From an uncultured Clostridia bacterium (lineage in GTDB: Bacteria; Bacillota; Clostridia; Oscillospirales; CAG-382): 61,918 bases of DNA. Made by a program: the position numbers and the translations under genes. The notes below the pieces were generated by a model. The model was not told the DNA's origin. It ran no database searches and worked only from the letters and a program-made list of their open reading frames with translations. This document shows, one piece after another, positions 15,486-24,914 of this stretch; position 1 is the first letter of the stretch; each line of letters opens with the position of its first letter. The stretch lies in NCBI GenBank assembly GCA_947630765.1, contig CANRIX010000014.1, forward strand, positions 1-61,918. Reading direction: 5' to 3'.

Positions 15486-17390
15486 ATGCGTATCACAGAT
15501 CTTTTGTCCGAAAAAAGCATCTCCCTGAACCGTACGCTCTCCTCGAAAGCGGAAGCGATCGACGCGCTCATCGCCCTGCACGAGGAGGCGGGAAACCTCA
15601 ACGACCGGGAGACCTACAAAGCGCAGATCCTCGCGCGGGAGGCGCAGGGCTCCACCGCCGTCGGCGACGGGATCGCGATCCCGCACGCCAAGACGTCCGC
15701 CGTCGCGAAACCCGGTCTTGCCGCCATCACCGCGCCCGCCGGCGTGGACTACGAGTCGCTGGACGGAAAGCCCTCCGACCTGCTGTTCATGATCGCGGCG
15801 CCGGAGGACGGGAATTTGCACCTCGAAGTGCTGTCCCGGCTGATGACCCTGCTGATGGACGAGACGTTCCGAAGCGACCTGCTCCACGCCTCGACGGCGG
15901 CGGAATTCCTCGCCGTCATCGACCGCAAGGAAGCGGAAAAGTACCCCGAAACGCCCGAAACCGTCGTCAAGCAGGACGGCTACCGCATCCTCGCCGTGAC
16001 CGCCTGCCCGACCGGCATCGCGCACACCTACATGGCCGCCGAAGCGCTGGAAAAGGCGGGAAAGGAAATGGGGATCCCGCTCAAAGCCGAAACGAACGGC
16101 TCGGGCGGTGCGAAGAACGTGCTGACCAAGCAGGAGATCGCGGACGCGGACGGCATCATCATCGCCGCCGACAAGAGCGTCGAAATGTCGCGCTTCGACG
16201 GCAAGAAGCTCATCAGCGTCAAGGTCTCCGACGGCATCAAGAAGCCGAAGGAGCTCATCGAGCGCGTCCTGAGCGACCAGGCGCCCGTCTATCACCATTC
16301 CGGCGCGAAAGCCGCCGATAGTGGGGAAGAGGGCGAGAGCTTCGGTCGGAAGATCTACAAGCATCTGATGAACGGCGTCTCCAATATGCTTCCGTTCGTC
16401 GTCGCGGGCGGCATCTTCATCGCCATCGCGTTCCTGATCGACACCATCATGGGCGCCCCGCAGGACAGCAATTTCGGCACCGCGACCCCGGTCGCCGCCT
16501 TCTTCAAGACCATCGGCAACGCCGCATTCAACTTCATGGTGCCGGTTCTGGCGGGCTTCATCGGGCTTTCCATCGCGGACCGTCCGGGCTTCCTGATCGG
16601 TCTGGTCGGCGGCTACCTCGCGACGACCGGCGCGACGTTCATGGCGGTCGGCGGCGACGTGCCGTCCGGGTTCCTCGGCGCGCTCTTCGCGGGCTTCGTC
16701 GGCGGCTACCTGATGCTCGGGCTGGAAAAGCTGTGCGACAAACTGCCGAAAGCGCTTGAGGGCATCAAGCCGGTGCTGATCTATCCGCTCGTCGGGCTGG
16801 GCATGATCGCGGTGGTCATGTGCGCGGTCAACCCGTTCATGGGCATGATCAACACGGGGCTCACGAACCTGCTCAATTCCATGGGGCAGTCGAGTAAGGT
16901 GCTGCTCGGGATCGTCCTGGGCGCGATGATGGCCATCGACATGGGCGGCCCGTTCAACAAGGCGGCATATGTGTTCGGCACGGCGGCGATCGCCTCCGGC
17001 AACTACGACATCATGGCGGCGGTCATGATCGGCGGCATGGTGCCCCCGCTCGGGATCGCGCTCGCCACCACCTTCTTCAAGAGCCGTTTCAACGCGCAGG
17101 AGCGCAAGAGCGGCCCGGTCAACTACATCATGGGCCTCAGCTTCATCACCGAGGGCGCGATCCCGTACGCCGCGTCCGACCCGCTCCGCGTCATTCCGTC
17201 CTGCATGGTCGGCGCGGGCGTCGCGGGCGGTCTGTCCATGCTGTTCAACTGCACGCTGATGGCGCCGCACGGCGGGATCTTCGTGTTCGCCGTCGTCGGG
17301 AACTGGCCGTATTACCTGCTTTCGCTGGTCGCCGGTTCGATCGTGACGATGGTGATGCTGGCGCTGCTGAAGAAAAAGGTCAAGGAATAA
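15486..17390 (+). CDS. fruA: Fructose PTS transporter, fused IIABC
   Basis: 634 residues. The IIA domain (1-150) has the phosphorylated His67 in GDGIAIPHAK. The IIB domain (about 163-262) has phosphocysteine C174 in VTACPTGIAHTYMA. The IIC membrane domain (about 285-634) has many helices and the conserved glycine-rich loops. It takes up fructose and releases fructose 1-phosphate inside. Phosphate comes from HPr, whose gene is the next one, 14 bp on. An AAGGAGG ribosome site precedes the ATG. Fused IIA-IIB-IIC order is usual in Bacillota. Confidence 0.96.
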   Translation: MRITDLLSEKSISLNRTLSSKAEAIDALIALHEEAGNLNDRETYKAQILAREAQGSTAVGDGIAIPHAKTSAVAKPGLAAITAPAGVDYESLDGKPSDLLFMIAAPEDGNLHLEVLSRLMTLLMDETFRSDLLHASTAAEFLAVIDRKEAEKYPETPETVVKQDGYRILAVTACPTGIAHTYMAAEALEKAGKEMGIPLKAETNGSGGAKNVLTKQEIADADGIIIAADKSVEMSRFDGKKLISVKVSDGIKKPKELIERVLSDQAPVYHHSGAKAADSGEEGESFGRKIYKHLMNGVSNMLPFVVAGGIFIAIAFLIDTIMGAPQDSNFGTATPVAAFFKTIGNAAFNFMVPVLAGFIGLSIADRPGFLIGLVGGYLATTGATFMAVGGDVPSGFLGALFAGFVGGYLMLGLEKLCDKLPKALEGIKPVLIYPLVGLGMIAVVMCAVNPFMGMINTGLTNLLNSMGQSSKVLLGIVLGAMMAIDMGGPFNKAAYVFGTAAIASGNYDIMAAVMIGGMVPPLGIALATTFFKSRFNAQERKSGPVNYIMGLSFITEGAIPYAASDPLRVIPSCMVGAGVAGGLSMLFNCTLMAPHGGIFVFAVVGNWPYYLLSLVAGSIVTMVMLALLKKKVKE

Positions 17391-17404
17391 GGGAGGAAAA
17401 AGAA

Positions 17405-17668
17405 ATGGTATCCAAGAAGGTAACCGTCGTCAACGCGATGGGGTTCCATATGCGTCCCGCGACGAGCTTTGCCGGTGCGATGGGGAAGTACCCGTGCGAC
17501 ATCAAGCTCCGGGTGGGCGGCAAGGACGTCAACGCGAAGAGCCTGATGAACATCATCGCCGCCTGCATCAAATGCGGGACGGAGGTCGAGGTCATCTGCG
17601 ACGGGGAACGCGAAGCGGAAGCGCTCGCCGAAGCGACCGGCATGATCGAGAGCGGTTTGGGCGAATAA
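17405..17668 (+). CDS. ptsH: Phosphocarrier protein HPr
   Basis: 87 residues. His15 lies in MGFHMRPAT, where PEP-derived phosphate from EI is carried. Ser46 lies in NAKSLMNIIAA, the regulatory site modified by HprK, whose gene is 3 kb downstream. HPr passes phosphate to FruA IIA and, when phosphorylated on Ser46, acts as corepressor for CcpA-type control. Placement at the end of the fru operon and before ptsI suggests HPr supply is tied to fructose growth. Whether this is the only HPr of the cell cannot be told from the window. Confidence 0.96.
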   Translation: MVSKKVTVVNAMGFHMRPATSFAGAMGKYPCDIKLRVGGKDVNAKSLMNIIAACIKCGTEVEVICDGEREAEALAEATGMIESGLGE

Positions 17669-17681
17669 AGGACTGAAAAAA

Positions 17682-17718
17682 GGCCCGAAGGGGGCGAAAA
17701 ACGCTTCCTTCGGGCTTT
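17682..17718 (+). terminator. Hairpin between ptsH and ptsI, possible partial terminator
   Basis: Perfect arms GCCCGAAGG and CCTTCGGGC are separated by a short loop and followed by only TTT then CCC. The weak U-run suggests partial termination or mRNA stabilisation, which would make more HPr than EI. Confidence 0.55.
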
Positions 17719-17741
17719 CCCGAAAGGAGTTGTGATTCGTC

Positions 17742-19442
17742 ATGGAGAAAGGAATCGGTGCGTCGAAGGGATACGGCATCGGGAAGGTCGTCGTGTACCG
17801 TCCCGCCGACTTAAGCTATACCCCGAGGACCGGCTGCGACCCCGAGACGGAAAAGAAGCGGCTGACCGACGCGCTCGGACGCTTTCTGGAGCGCAACGAA
17901 CGCCTGCGCGAGCGCGTCCGGGAAACGGCGGGGGATGCGGCGGCGGAGATCATCACCGGGCATATCATGATGCTGCAGGACCCGTATATGTCCTCCGAAA
18001 TCGAAAAGCAGATCGACGAGGGAGCGTGCGCGGAGAGCGCGGTGGAGTCCGTTTGCGACCTGTTCATCGCAATGTTCTCCTCGGTCGACGACGAGATGAC
18101 CCGCCAACGGGCGACCGACGTCAGCGATATCAAGCAGGAGATGCTCGGGCTGCTGCTCGGCGTGCGGACGGTGGACCTGACCGACCTGCCGAAGGACACC
18201 GTGCTGGTCGCGCGGGAGCTGACCCCGTCCATGACCGCCTGCATCGACCGGGAGTGCGTGGTCGGGTTTATCACCGAGCTCGGCTCGAAAACCTCCCACG
18301 CCGCGATCCTCGCGCGGGCCATGGAGATCCCGGCGGTGCTGAGCGTGGAGAACGCCGTGGAACTATACGCGGACGGGCAGCTGGTGGTCGTCGACGGCGT
18401 GCGGGGCGAGGTGGTCGCCTCCCCGGAGGAGGATACGGTCGCCCGCTATATGCAGCTGCGGCTGGATTTCAACGCGTCCCGCGCCGAAAACGCGAAATTC
18501 GTCGGGAAGGAGACGCGGACCGCGGACGGAAAACGTGTGGAGCTGTTCGCCAATATCGGCACGCCGGAGGACGCGGAAAACGTGCTGTCCAACGACGGAG
18601 AGGGCGTCGGTCTGTTCCGCACGGAGTTCCTGTTCATGGATCGGAGCACCATGCCGAGCGAGAACGAGCAGTTTGAGGCGTACAAGAAGGCGTTGCTGAT
18701 CCTGAAGGGCAAGCCGGTCATCATTCGGACGCTGGACATCGGCGGGGACAAGGAGATCCCCTATCTCGGTCTGGAAAAGGAGCAGAACCCGTTCCTCGGC
18801 TTCCGGGCGATCCGCTACTGCCTGCACAACCCGGAGATGTACCGCGCACAGCTGCGTGCGCTCCTGCGTGCGAGCGCGTACGGCGACCTGCGGATCATGA
18901 TCCCGCTGGTGACCGGCGTGGATGAACTGCGGCAGGTGCGTGCGATGGTCGCGGAGCTGATGGCGGAGCTGGACGAACAGGTCATCCCCTACCGCAAAGA
19001 CATCCCGATCGGCGTGATGATCGAAACGCCCGCCGCCGTGCTGGTCGCCGACCGGCTCGCGAAGGAGGCGGACTTCTTCAGCATCGGCACGAACGACCTG
19101 ACCGGCTACACGATGGCGGTCGACCGCGGCAACGCGAAGGTGGCGTATCTCTACTCCGCCTTTTCCCCGGCGGTTCTGCGTTCCATCCGGCACGTGATTC
19201 AAACGGCGCGGGACGCGGGGATCCCGGTCGGGATGTGCGGTGAAGCGGCCGCGGACCCGATGCTGATCCCGCTGCTGGTCGCCTTCGGGCTGGACGAATT
19301 CAGCGTCACGCCCACCTCGGTGCTCGCGACGCGGAAGGAAATTTCCCGCTGGAGCAAGGAGGAAGCGGAGCGCATCGCCGAGACCGTGCTTTCCCTCGAC
19401 ACGGAAAAGCAGGTCGTGGCGGAGCTGAATAAGTACGCGTAA
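17742..19442 (+). CDS. ptsI: PTS Enzyme I (PEP-protein phosphotransferase)
   Basis: 566 residues, usual length. The N-terminal HPr-binding and phosphohistidine domain has the active His186 in TELGSKTSHAAIL. The C-terminal PEP-binding barrel contains the FRTEFLFMDR, EIPYLGLEKEQNPFLGFRAIR and GMCGEAAADP motifs, the last with the catalytic Cys. It starts the phosphate chain EI, HPr, FruA. It follows ptsH by 73 bp across a hairpin that may set the HPr:EI ratio. AAAGGAG lies before the ATG. The stop is followed 14 nt later by structured repeat copy D. Confidence 0.96.
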   Translation: MEKGIGASKGYGIGKVVVYRPADLSYTPRTGCDPETEKKRLTDALGRFLERNERLRERVRETAGDAAAEIITGHIMMLQDPYMSSEIEKQIDEGACAESAVESVCDLFIAMFSSVDDEMTRQRATDVSDIKQEMLGLLLGVRTVDLTDLPKDTVLVARELTPSMTACIDRECVVGFITELGSKTSHAAILARAMEIPAVLSVENAVELYADGQLVVVDGVRGEVVASPEEDTVARYMQLRLDFNASRAENAKFVGKETRTADGKRVELFANIGTPEDAENVLSNDGEGVGLFRTEFLFMDRSTMPSENEQFEAYKKALLILKGKPVIIRTLDIGGDKEIPYLGLEKEQNPFLGFRAIRYCLHNPEMYRAQLRALLRASAYGDLRIMIPLVTGVDELRQVRAMVAELMAELDEQVIPYRKDIPIGVMIETPAAVLVADRLAKEADFFSIGTNDLTGYTMAVDRGNAKVAYLYSAFSPAVLRSIRHVIQTARDAGIPVGMCGEAAADPMLIPLLVAFGLDEFSVTPTSVLATRKEISRWSKEEAERIAETVLSLDTEKQVVAELNKYA

Positions 19443-19456
19443 ACGTTTCACTTTTT

Positions 19457-19666
19457 CGAGGGGGGACCACAATCGCGGCGTCATCGCTGGCGACTTTGTC
19501 GCAGCGCTGCCTTGCTCTGCGTTCCCCCCTCGAAGACTCCCCCCTCGTCGAAAACCGGCTTGGCTTGCGCCAATTCTGACGCCGCCTTCGCCGGTTTTCT
19601 CTGGAGGTGTTTCGGAGCCGGCACATGTCCGTCTCCGAAACATTATTTTATTGTAAACGCTTCGCG
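19457..19666 (+). repeat. Dispersed structured repeat, copy D
   Basis: The most regular copy. Stem 1 is CGAGGGGGG with CCCCCCTCG. Stem 2 is GAAAACCGGC with GCCGGTTTTC around the conserved GGCTTGCGCCAA-GACGCCGCC core. Stem 3 is GTTTCGGAG-CCGGCACATGTCCGT-CTCCGAAAC. The tail is TTTTATTGTAAACGCTTCGCG. It begins 14 nt after the ptsI stop on the same strand. A second, looser TATTTGATTGCAAGCGCTTTGCGCG unit follows at about 19716-19740. Confidence 0.85.
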
Positions 19667-19825
19667 TTGTCGGGTGGAGAGTGATTGTGACTGCCTGCAA
19701 ATTACCTATGGGACAATATTTGATTGCAAGCGCTTTGCGCGTTCCGGGGAACCGTTCACAGCGGTTTCATCGGGACGTGCTTTTTATTTTACAGGAAAAA
19801 CCATCGGAAAAAATACGCCGGAACA
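19667..19825. other. Spacer after repeat copy D
   Basis: Together with copy D this fills the 454 bp between ptsI and the DUF2812 gene. It contains a second copy of the repeat's tail motif and a GGTTCC-like segment (GTTCCGGGGAACCGTTC) also seen in front of copy B. No gene is supported. Confidence 0.5.
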
Positions 19826-19854
19826 TTGACAAAACCGAAGAAAGAGGGTATAAT
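19826..19854 (+). promoter_or_regulatory. Promoter of DUF2812-hprK operon
   Basis: TTGACA (19826-19831), 17 nt, TATAAT (19849-19854): a consensus SigA promoter, 42 bp before the chosen ATG at 19897. Confidence 0.88.
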
Positions 19855-19896
19855 GGAGCGGTAAAGATGGACGAACGGAAGAAAGGGGGTCCCGTC

Positions 19897-20634
19897 ATGG
19901 GGCGCATACGGGCGACCAAGAGTTTCTTTTCCTCGCAAAAGGAGACGGCGTGGCTGGACGAAATGGGTCGGAAGGGCTGTCGGCTGGTCGAAAGGAAGGA
20001 CGGACGGTACTTTTTTGAGGAGGAGCCGGGAAAGCAATTCTACTACCGGGTGGAATGGCTGGGCTGTTCGCCGGAAAGCGAGGAAGGCGCGTCCTACGTC
20101 GCTTCCCGGGCGGAGGTCGGCGAGACGCTTTGCACGTCCTATTCGCTTTGGGGGTATTTCCTTTCCGAAACGCCGATCGGCGAAAGCGAGGAGGGGCGGA
20201 AGCACACGGCGGTGCATTACCGTAATACGGCGATTTTGCTCTACGTGTTTGACGCGGTGGCGGCGGTGCTCGCCGGGTACCACTTCGTCGTGCGGGATTT
20301 TCTCGAGCGGCAGGGGCTGCTTTTGCAGGCGCCGACGCTGAAGAAGTCCGGCACGTTCCTCGTCGACCTCGGTCGGCGGTTGGCGTATGGCGCGAAGGAA
20401 CTGCTGTACCGCTACGCGAAGCTGTGGTCGAAGGTGCTGGGTGACACGAAGGCGACGACGGTGCTTGCCGTGCTGATCCCGCTGGTGATCATTCTTTCCG
20501 TGCTCGGCGGGCTTTGGGCGGCGGAATGGCGGAAGAACCGCCCCGCGAAGAAGCCGGTCGCGGCGGAACCGGAAGAGGAGGCGAAAACGGATGAACAAAC
20601 CGAAGTACCAGGAGAAGATCCGCAGCATTGTTGA
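19897..20634 (+). CDS. DUF2812 membrane protein
   Basis: 245 residues. The N-terminal 110 residues fit DUF2812 (TKSFFSSQKETAWLDEMGRKG, then GRYFFEEEPG and FYYRVEWL). Two transmembrane helices lie near 100-120 and 190-210, and the tail is charged (EPEEEAKTDEQTE). The start at 19897 is chosen because AGGGGG sits 7 nt upstream; the ATG at 19867 lies almost at the transcription start. The 3' end overlaps hprK by 44 bp, so the two are translated together. In many Bacillota DUF2812 proteins pair with PadR-type regulators; none is here. Function unknown. Confidence 0.75.
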   Translation: MGRIRATKSFFSSQKETAWLDEMGRKGCRLVERKDGRYFFEEEPGKQFYYRVEWLGCSPESEEGASYVASRAEVGETLCTSYSLWGYFLSETPIGESEEGRKHTAVHYRNTAILLYVFDAVAAVLAGYHFVVRDFLERQGLLLQAPTLKKSGTFLVDLGRRLAYGAKELLYRYAKLWSKVLGDTKATTVLAVLIPLVIILSVLGGLWAAEWRKNRPAKKPVAAEPEEEAKTDEQTEVPGEDPQHC

Positions 20635-21532
20635 ACGGTTCACGCTTGAACCGATTTTCGAGCCGGAGGACATCGACGGGCGCGCCGTGACGCGGTCGGA
20701 CATCTCCCGCCCGGGGCTTCCGCTGGCGGGGTTCTTCCGGGATTTCGAGCGGGAGCGCATCCAGGTCATCGGCAACATGGAGCACAGCTACCTCTGCTCC
20801 CTGCCGCTTGAACAGCGGAAAGCGTCGCTTGCCGGCTTCTTTTCGCGCAACGTCGTCATGGTCATCGTCAGCGCCGGACTGCCGATCTTCCCGGAGATGA
20901 AGGAGCTTGCTGCGTCGACCGGCACGCCGCTCTACCGCTCCACGCAGCGCACGTCCGCGCTGGTCGCGCGGCTGACCGGGACGCTGAACGTTTCGCTCGC
21001 CGAACGGGTCACGATCCACGGGGTGCTCGTCGAGGTTTACGGTGAAGGCGTGCTGATCATGGGGGAAAGCGGCATCGGCAAGAGCGAGACCGCCATCGAA
21101 CTGGTCAAGCGGGGGCACCGGCTCATCGCGGACGACGCGGTGGAGCTCAAGCGGGTGTCGGACATGACGCTGGTCGGCAGTGCGCCGGAGCTGATCAAGC
21201 ATTACATCGAACTGCGGGGCATCGGCATCGTCGACGTCCGCCGCATTTTCGGCATGGGGTCGGTCAAGGAAACGGAAAAGGTCAACCTCGCCATCCATTT
21301 CGAGCCGTGGGACCCGGAAAAGCAGTACGAGCGGTTCGGGCTGGACGCCGAATACACGGATATCCTCGGGATCCGCGTTCCGTCGATCACCATCCCGGTC
21401 AAGCCGGGGCGGAACCTGGCGGTCATCATCGAGATCGCCGCCATGAACCACCGCCAGAAGCGGATGGGGTACAACACGGCGGAGGAATTCAATAAACGCT
21501 GTCTGGAATTCCAGCAGAAGCAGCAGAACTGA
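20591..21532 (+). CDS. hprK: HPr kinase/phosphorylase
   Basis: 313 residues. The N-terminal domain (1-130) is followed by the kinase core with catalytic His143 (TIHGVLVEVYG), Walker A GESGIGKS (158-165), the ADDAVELKR stretch, and the HprK signature ELRGIGIVDVRRIFGMGSV. It phosphorylates HPr on Ser46 when glycolytic intermediates and ATP are high, and reverses this under phosphate excess. HPr with that serine is encoded in the fru operon upstream. GAGGAGG precedes the ATG inside the DUF2812 gene. Confidence 0.96.
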   Translation: MNKPKYQEKIRSIVERFTLEPIFEPEDIDGRAVTRSDISRPGLPLAGFFRDFERERIQVIGNMEHSYLCSLPLEQRKASLAGFFSRNVVMVIVSAGLPIFPEMKELAASTGTPLYRSTQRTSALVARLTGTLNVSLAERVTIHGVLVEVYGEGVLIMGESGIGKSETAIELVKRGHRLIADDAVELKRVSDMTLVGSAPELIKHYIELRGIGIVDVRRIFGMGSVKETEKVNLAIHFEPWDPEKQYERFGLDAEYTDILGIRVPSITIPVKPGRNLAVIIEIAAMNHRQKRMGYNTAEEFNKRCLEFQQKQQN

Positions 21533-21553
21533 AAACGGAAAGGAAGAAATCGT

Positions 21554-22504
21554 ATGGTATATTTGGGGATTGACCTCGGCGGAATGTCTGTCAAGGCCGG
21601 ACTTTGCGACGAAAACGGAGAAATTTTGGTGCAGGATTCCTGCCCGACGGTGCGCGACCAGGGCGGTGACAGGATCCTGGAGGACATGGCGGCGCTCTGC
21701 CTGCGGGTGATGGAGAAGGGCGGCGTGACCGCGTCGGACGTCGCGTACGCCGGCGTCGCGTCGCCGGGAACGGCGGACAGCGAGCGGGGCGTGATCGTTT
21801 ACGCCTGCACCCTGCCGTTTTTGCGGTATCCGCTTGCCGAAAGGCTTTCGGCGCTGACCGGGATCCGCAAGGTGTACATCGAAAACGACGCGAACGCTGC
21901 CGCGAAGGGCGAAGCGGTCTTCGGCGCCGCGAAGGGGTACCGCGATTCGCTGTTCCTGACGCTGGGGACCGGCGTGGGCGGCGGGATCATCGTGGACGGG
22001 AAGATCCTGTCCGGGTTCAATTTCGCGGGTGCGGAATTGGGGCATACGGTCATCGTCCACGGCGGCAAGCCCTGTGCCTGCGGGCGGCGGGGGTGCCTCG
22101 AAAGCTACGCTTCGGCGACGGCGCTTATCGAGCAGACCAAGGAGCAGATGCAGGCGCACCCGGAGTCGGCCATGTGGGAACTCTGCGGCGGCGACCTGGA
22201 GAAGGTCAGCGGGCGCACCGCGTTCGACGGGATGCGCGCCGGGGACGCGGCCGCGAAGCAGGTCGTGGACACCTACATCGAATACCTCGCCTGCGGGGTG
22301 ACCAATTTCATCAACATTTTCCAGCCGGAGGTGCTCAGCATCGGCGGCGGCATCGGCAACGAAGGGGAGACCCTGCTCGCCCCGCTGCGCGAGATCGTCG
22401 GGCGGGAGCAGTATTCGCGCAACAGCGATAAAAAGACCGAGATCCGCTCCGCCAAACTGGGCAACCGGGCGGGAATCGTCGGCGCGGCATCGCTCGGCAG
22501 ATAA
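21554..22504 (+). CDS. ROK-family sugar kinase, probable glucokinase
   Basis: 316 residues. N-terminal phosphate loop LGIDLGGMSVKAGL (4-17). Central ENDANAAAKGEAVFGAAKG and TLGTGVGGGIIVDGK. The ROK zinc/signature region HTVIVHGGKPCACGRRGCLESYAS has the C-x-C-G-x2-G-C-x-E pattern. No N-terminal helix-turn-helix is present, so it is an enzyme rather than a ROK repressor. Glucose is the most likely substrate, but fructose, mannose or N-acetyl sugars cannot be excluded. It lies 21 bp after hprK, consistent with a carbon-metabolism operon. Confidence 0.9.
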   Translation: MVYLGIDLGGMSVKAGLCDENGEILVQDSCPTVRDQGGDRILEDMAALCLRVMEKGGVTASDVAYAGVASPGTADSERGVIVYACTLPFLRYPLAERLSALTGIRKVYIENDANAAAKGEAVFGAAKGYRDSLFLTLGTGVGGGIIVDGKILSGFNFAGAELGHTVIVHGGKPCACGRRGCLESYASATALIEQTKEQMQAHPESAMWELCGGDLEKVSGRTAFDGMRAGDAAAKQVVDTYIEYLACGVTNFINIFQPEVLSIGGGIGNEGETLLAPLREIVGREQYSRNSDKKTEIRSAKLGNRAGIVGAASLGR

Positions 22505-22555
22505 GCCGCTTCCCCGCGCATCGCAAGACACATACACGGGAGTTTTGAAGGATAT

Positions 22556-24886
22556 ATGGCATTACTTGAAGAAAAGGACGGGGTGCAGACGTTCCATACG
22601 ATCGCACTCCGGGGTATCGTGATTTTTCCGGGCATCACCACGAGTTTCGAGCTGGGGCGGAAGCTGTCGGTCGCGTCGCTGAAGCAGGCGGCGGAGGAGG
22701 GACAGCCGGTGTTTCTGGCGGTCCAGAAGGACGCTGCGTCCGAGGAGCCGGAGGAGCAGGACCTGCTGCGCGTGGGCGTGGTCGCCAAGGTCGTCAACGT
22801 CCTGCGCCTGACCAACGGCAACTACCAGATCATGACCGAGGGGATGTACCGCGCGGAGCGGCTGGCGACCTACCGCGAGGCGGACAGCCTCAAGAGCGAG
22901 GTGCGTGCGTTTGAGCCGGTCCGCCATTCGCCGGGGCGGGAAAAGAAGGCGCTGGACACCCTCTGGCGGGTATTCAGCGATTACCTGCGCTACGTCAGCC
23001 AGCCGTCGCCGGAGATTTTGGAGGAGATCCGCAAGGTCGAGGACGTCGGGCTTCTGACCGATTTTCTGGCGAGCAATTTCTTAAGCAGCTTCGAGGAACG
23101 GCGGACGATCCTGGAAACCCTCGACCCGCTTCGCCGTGCGGAGCAGCTCTGCTCGATTTTGGAGCGGGACATCGCCCTGCTGGAGCTGGAGAGTTCCATC
23201 CAGTCCAAGGTCAAGTACCGCTTGCAGCGTCGCCAGCGGGACGCGTACCTGCGCGAACAGCTCAACACCATCCGCAGCGAACTCGGTATGGACGAGGACG
23301 CGGAGGAGATCGACGCGGAGGGCGGCGAATATGCGAAGCGCATCGCCGAGGCGAACCTGCCCGCCGAGGTCGCCGAAAAACTGCACGCGGAAGCGGCGAA
23401 GCTGTCGCGCATGCCCTTCGGGAGCGCGGAAGCGACGGTTCTGCACAACTATCTGGACACTTGTCTGGAATTGCCGTGGGGCAAATGTACCAAGGACCGC
23501 ACGGACCTTTCGCTCGCGCAGAGGATCCTCGACGAGGACCACGACGGGATCGAAAAGGTCAAGGAACGGATTCTGGAATTTCTTTCGGTCCGCCAGCTCA
23601 AGCCGGACGCACGGGGGCAGATCCTCTGCTTCGTCGGTCCGCCGGGGGTCGGCAAGACCTCGGTCGCGAAGTCCATCGCCCGGGCGGCGAATCGGACGTT
23701 CGCCCGCGTCTCGCTCGGCGGGATCCGGGACGAAGCGGAGATTCGCGGGCACCGCAAGACGTACATCGGCGCCATGCCGGGGCGCATCATCAACGCGATC
23801 AAGCAGGCGGGCAGCGCCAACCCGGTGCTGCTGCTCGACGAGATCGACAAGCTGACGGCGGACGCCCACGGCGACCCTGCCGCCGCCCTGCTCGAAGTGC
23901 TCGACGGCGAGCAGAACAGCACGTTCCGCGACCACTTCATCGAATTGCCGTTCGACCTTTCCAAGGTGCTGTTCATCGCCACGGCGAACACGCTCGATAC
24001 GGTCCCGCCCGCCCTGCTCGACCGGCTGGAAGTCATCGAGATGAACAGCTACACGGACAGCGAGAAGCTGTCCATCGCCAAGAACCACCTGATCCCCCGT
24101 GAACTGGAACGGCACGGGCTGAAAAAGACGCAGTGCCGCTTCACGGACGAGGCGATCCTGCTGATCATCACCGGCTACACCCACGAAAACGGGGTGCGGA
24201 ACCTCGAACGGGCGATCGCGTCTGTCTGCCGCAAGACCGCCCGGTCCATCGTTTCGGGCGAGCGGAAGTCTGTGCGCATCACGCCGGAAACCGTCAAGAA
24301 AGCCCTCGGGGCGGTCAAGTACCAGTCCGAGCATATGGGCGAGCAGGACGAGATCGGTATCGTCAACGGGCTCGCGTGGACCTCGCTCGGCGGGGAGCTG
24401 CTGAAGGTGGAGGTCAGTTCGGTCAATGGTTCCGGCAAGCTGGAACTGACCGGCAACCTCGGGGACGTGATGAAGGAGAGCGCCAAGGCGGCGGTCAGCT
24501 ATATCCGCAAGCACAGCGGGGAACTGGGCATCGACCCGGAATTCTACACAAAACAGGACGTGCATATCCACGTCCCGGAAGGGGCGGTGCCGAAGGACGG
24601 TCCGTCCGCCGGCGTGACGCTCTGCACGGCGCTCGTCAGCGAACTGACCCGCAAGCCGGTCCGGCGCAACGTCGCCATGACCGGGGAGATCACGCTGACC
24701 GGGCGGGTCCTGCCGATCGGGGGGCTTCGCGAAAAGACCATGGCGGCGTACAAGTACGGCTGCGACACGGTCATCATCCCCTACGACAACCGGGGGGATA
24801 TCGAGGAGCTTGACAGCGAGGTGCGGGAGCATCTGAAGCTGATCCCGGTCAAGACGGTGTCGGAAGTGCTGCACTTGGCGCTTTGA
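22556..24886 (+). CDS. lon: ATP-dependent protease Lon
   Basis: 776 residues: N-terminal substrate domain (about 10-205), helical linker, AAA+ domain with Walker A GPPGVGKT starting at residue 361, and the C-terminal protease with catalytic Ser684 (PKDGPSAGV) and Lys727 ([10 protein letters not shown]). The 43-residue Ser-Lys spacing equals that of E. coli Lon. It degrades misfolded and regulatory proteins in the cytoplasm. It follows the ROK kinase by 51 bp and precedes engB, the common lon-ysxC order of Bacillota. No CIRCE or other heat-shock site was seen just upstream. Confidence 0.97.
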   Translation: MALLEEKDGVQTFHTIALRGIVIFPGITTSFELGRKLSVASLKQAAEEGQPVFLAVQKDAASEEPEEQDLLRVGVVAKVVNVLRLTNGNYQIMTEGMYRAERLATYREADSLKSEVRAFEPVRHSPGREKKALDTLWRVFSDYLRYVSQPSPEILEEIRKVEDVGLLTDFLASNFLSSFEERRTILETLDPLRRAEQLCSILERDIALLELESSIQSKVKYRLQRRQRDAYLREQLNTIRSELGMDEDAEEIDAEGGEYAKRIAEANLPAEVAEKLHAEAAKLSRMPFGSAEATVLHNYLDTCLELPWGKCTKDRTDLSLAQRILDEDHDGIEKVKERILEFLSVRQLKPDARGQILCFVGPPGVGKTSVAKSIARAANRTFARVSLGGIRDEAEIRGHRKTYIGAMPGRIINAIKQAGSANPVLLLDEIDKLTADAHGDPAAALLEVLDGEQNSTFRDHFIELPFDLSKVLFIATANTLDTVPPALLDRLEVIEMNSYTDSEKLSIAKNHLIPRELERHGLKKTQCRFTDEAILLIITGYTHENGVRNLERAIASVCRKTARSIVSGERKSVRITPETVKKALGAVKYQSEHMGEQDEIGIVNGLAWTSLGGELLKVEVSSVNGSGKLELTGNLGDVMKESAKAAVSYIRKHSGELGIDPEFYTKQDVHIHVPEGAVPKDGPSAGVTLCTALVSELTRKPVRRNVAMTGEITLTGRVLPIGGLREKTMAAYKYGCDTVIIPYDNRGDIEELDSEVREHLKLIPVKTVSEVLHLAL

Positions 24887-24914
24887 ACGCAAAAAAGGAA
24901 GGGAGGGGAGTCCC

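Noticed and set aside
15348..17270. 640-codon minus-strand open frame across fruA
   Set aside because: Antisense shadow of fruK/fruA with His/Arg/Asp-rich low-quality sequence and no start signal.
19650..19740. cre-like sequences (TGTAAACGCTTCGC and GCAAGCGCTTTGC)
   Set aside because: They resemble half of a catabolite-response element, but the first is part of the repeat tail also present in copy A and the second looks like a degenerate copy of it. The second half matches poorly.
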